A DNA stretch of 64,000 bases, taken from the NCBI GenBank assembly GCA_023014485.1, contig JAJOZX010012239.1, positions 1 to 64,000 on the forward strand, read 5' to 3'. Every line of letters starts with the position of its first letter. The stretch's first letter is position 1. The DNA is from Bathynomus jamesi (Eukaryota; Arthropoda; Malacostraca; Isopoda; Cirolanidae). Below are positions 61,562 to 64,000 of this stretch, piece after piece. Below the pieces are notes generated by a model. The model made no database searches. It saw only the letters and a list, made by a program, of their open reading frames with translations, and had not been told where the DNA came from. Made by a program: the position numbers and the translations under genes.

Positions 61562-64000
61562 GGCAAGGGGCCTCTGCCCCCTCCCCGCAGCGAGGCTGCA
61601 GTCCAAAGAAGAGTCTCGTAATGAAGTTCTCTGATGAAGTCTAATGAAGAAGAAGAAGTGCAATGACGAAGTGCTGTAATTTTACAAGTACATGTATAAT
61701 ATAACTTAAATGTTTGGGGAAGACAGTCGAAGGTTAAGTTTCCCCCTTTTTTAAACACATCAGATGTTTTGAAAGATTTTCAATAAAATTTTAAAAAAAT
61801 TAAAATAAAACTAATTTGTATTTTTCGCCGAGTCTACATTTATGAAGGCGATATCATTTCGTAATAGTACACATAAGTACAAATTAAGTACACGACTGAA
61901 TACGTATTAATTTTGGTTCATTACAATTACGATTACAATTATGGATTACTTCATATTCACTTGTTGTTTAATTACACTTCCATTTTAAAGTACATTCTTA
62001 CATGATAATTAAATCATTACATTCAATTACAGTTTCATTAAGTACATTACATTATATTAAATTAAAGTATTACAGTTAATTACAATCAAACAGTTACAAT
62101 AACTTTGTTTTGTTTTTTACAGTGTTTCATATTAATAGACAATTAAGATGTTAAATATAATACAAAGTACATGGCACTTAAGAGATAATTTATTTACGAA
62201 ATAATATGTTATAATGTTATAAATTTGAAATCAGAGCGAACGGAGGTTTTATCTTTGAGGCGCTCGAATCTGCCAGTCAGCGGAATTCGATTTACTTACC
62301 AAGCATCTATGAATATCTTACGAGGGTTGAACGCACTTGAAAGTAAAAAATAATACTAGAACGTTTTTCGTTTTCGAACGAAGGCCTAAAGTTTCGTGCT
62401 TCACAAATTGACACGAGTAAACATAGACTGATAAGTTGATAGGTATAAGTAGACAATAGGTAGATGAATGAATAAGTAATAAAATTAATAAAGGATAGCG
62501 GTCAAGAAAGAACATGAATGTAAGAATGAGTATGGTTGAATAAGGAGTATGGTTGAATAATAATGTTTATACTACATAACACCACAACATTATTACTAAA
62601 GAATTTACCATACATTGAATACGGAAGATGTCCAAATACTAAGAACGTGATTCAGTGTACAAAGTATGGGAAACGTAAAGAGAATAAAGTTATTTTATGG
62701 CGTCATAGTGTATAAGTCATTATTTAGAAAAGATGAATTAGAGAAATACAGTAATGAATAAAGAAGTATAAATCATTATTAGGAAGATTTACAAGAACGA
62801 ATTAGAGACAGAGTGGGTAGTAATGACTAAGAAGTACAACTACGGGTTCCAATCCTGTTACATGCAATGTGTATGCATAATCTAGGGTCGAGGGTGAGAT
62901 GCAAGACAATTCGTAATTAATTATATAACTTCTATAACAAATGGAAAATGGATACGACTAAACCATAGATATTGTAGATCGTAGGGTTGTGACACGAACA
63001 AAATAGGAAGCTACAAGTAAAATTATTATCCAAACTCGCGTTAAGCGATTTTGGTTCTTATGTAAAAATGAATATTGATTATTCATTGTTCATTTTTTAC
63101 ATTGCTCTCCCCTTTTAAAATGATATTTATACAATAATATAATAAAATTAATACAATACAATACAATTGAGAAAATAACATCGTAACTAATTCAAGTTAG
63201 GTGACGAATTTTTCTTTACAATACAAATTTTATACAGAACGAGTTCGGGTAGTTGAGTACAATGCAGAGTAATCAAATTTTTAACATGACACTCGCTTAG
63301 AGGGTTATTATAAAATATAAAATTCAAAGATTAAAACTTTACTTTTATACAAACGAATAAAGGATTAATACGTTAATTTAGAGAAACAATTAAGCTAGAC
63401 AAAGAATGATAGTTAAATTTTTTTTCAAAATTTGTATTTTTCTGTGGGAAAAATTATGTACATAATGAATAGAGTAAAGGGAAAACTATAAATTTTAAAG
63501 TTCATGGATTTTTCGAGGCTTCCATGATAGTACAATTGATAACTAATTTTATTGACTATTGTAGATAAAAATCGAATTATGTAATGGATGATGTATAGAC
63601 CTGTGGTCAAGTGTGTTTTGGGTGTATTGGTGCAAAGTGTGTATTTTACAATTTCGAGGGACAGATTAGCTGATAGGATTGTTCAAGTAACTAAATATTC
63701 AATGATTTTAGCATAAGGTTTGTATATATATATATATATATATATAGTGTGCATACATGCATTTTTATTGACTGTTGTAGGTACAAATCGAATTACGTAG
63801 TGAATGATGTATAGACCTGTGGTCAAGTGTGTATTTATGTTTATTGGGTACAAGTGTGTATTTTATAATTTCGAGACACAGATTAGCTGATAGGATTGTT
63901 AAATTAACTGTATAAATGCATGAGCGAGAATTTATATAAGTAAGCAATAATTATTATGTATTATGATGATATGTTTGCATACGCGTTTTAATGCAAAAGT
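61562..64000 (+). repeat. Array unit 12 (first 2439 bp, cut by window end)
   Basis: This covers the GC-rich hairpin to just past the duplicated ~150-bp segment. TA tract 63723-63746. There are many single-base deletions relative to consensus, for example near 61719, 61787, 62007, 62248, 62365, 63353 and 63617. The missing bases near 62365 remove part of the UUCG hairpin's upstream T-run. Confidence 0.95.

Larger units (their letters stand above)
2294..64000 (+). repeat. Macrosatellite: head-to-tail ~5.4-kb tandem array, at least 11.4 copies
   Basis: Landmarks such as GGCAAGGGGCCTCTGCCCC recur at 2301, 7607, 12995, 18282, 23723, 29118, 34524, 39933, 45295, 50747, 56205 and 61562, all in one orientation. 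The average period is about 5388 bp. Copies are nearly identical apart from sparse substitutions, single-base indels and microsatellite or minisatellite length changes. No unit contains a recognisable protein, rRNA or tRNA gene. The composition (many short-period repeats, AT-rich) resembles a ribosomal intergenic spacer or macrosatellite, but no rRNA sequence is present, so the rDNA reading has no support here. The array continues beyond the window. Confidence 0.97.

Noticed and set aside
2294..64000. Ribosomal DNA, 5S or histone gene array
   Set aside because: The unit size is compatible, but no rRNA, 5S or histone coding sequence was seen in any complete unit.

Overview
The window is strongly AT-rich, non-coding eukaryotic repeat DNA. 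Long (TA)n tracts, a small element with mariner-type TA-flanked terminal inverted repeats, and kilobase-scale tandem repetition point to a nuclear genome, most likely an animal. No sequence identifies the species. I found no protein-coding gene, rRNA gene or convincing tRNA gene. The short open frames are repeat-borne, are broken by 1-bp indels in some copies, and encode nothing recognisable.

Layout. (1) 1-957 is a left flank: one full copy and one partial copy of a 754-bp repeat. Positions 290-750 of it are a diverged, inverted version of the last ~640 bp of the main repeat unit. (2) 957-1846 is two long TA-rich tracts on either side of a ~220-bp inverted-repeat element (1278-1500). (3) This TA block sits between two inverted arms (885-957 and 1846-1915), so it is the centre of a large imperfect palindrome. 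(4) 1916-2293 is degenerate DNA related to the flank and in the orientation of the main array. (5) 2294 to the window end is a head-to-tail array of a ~5.4-kb unit: eleven complete copies (5287-5458 bp) and the first 2.4 kb of a twelfth. The array continues past position 64000.

Each unit has the same internal order: GC-rich double hairpin; AT-rich TTACA-repeating segment; UUCG-capped hairpin; a duplicated ~150-bp segment split by a (TA)n tract; a poly-T tract; short AT-rich subrepeats; a 20/21-bp minisatellite (10-21 copies); a ~370-bp block of four diverged modules; CTCTGTTACAATTAA-type repeats; a GC-richer segment; a 17-bp minisatellite (3-7 copies); a (TTC)n run. Unit length differences come mainly from the minisatellites.

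The most interesting element is the four-module block. Each module carries two predicted stem-loops, and paired substitutions between modules preserve pairing. The stems are intact in all eleven copies while neighbouring DNA varies in length. The left flank has an unrelated pair of stem-loops with matching paired changes. Together they suggest that this macrosatellite, or the RNA it may produce, carries selected structure. That is inference: transcription cannot be seen from sequence, and array homogenisation by itself preserves everything.
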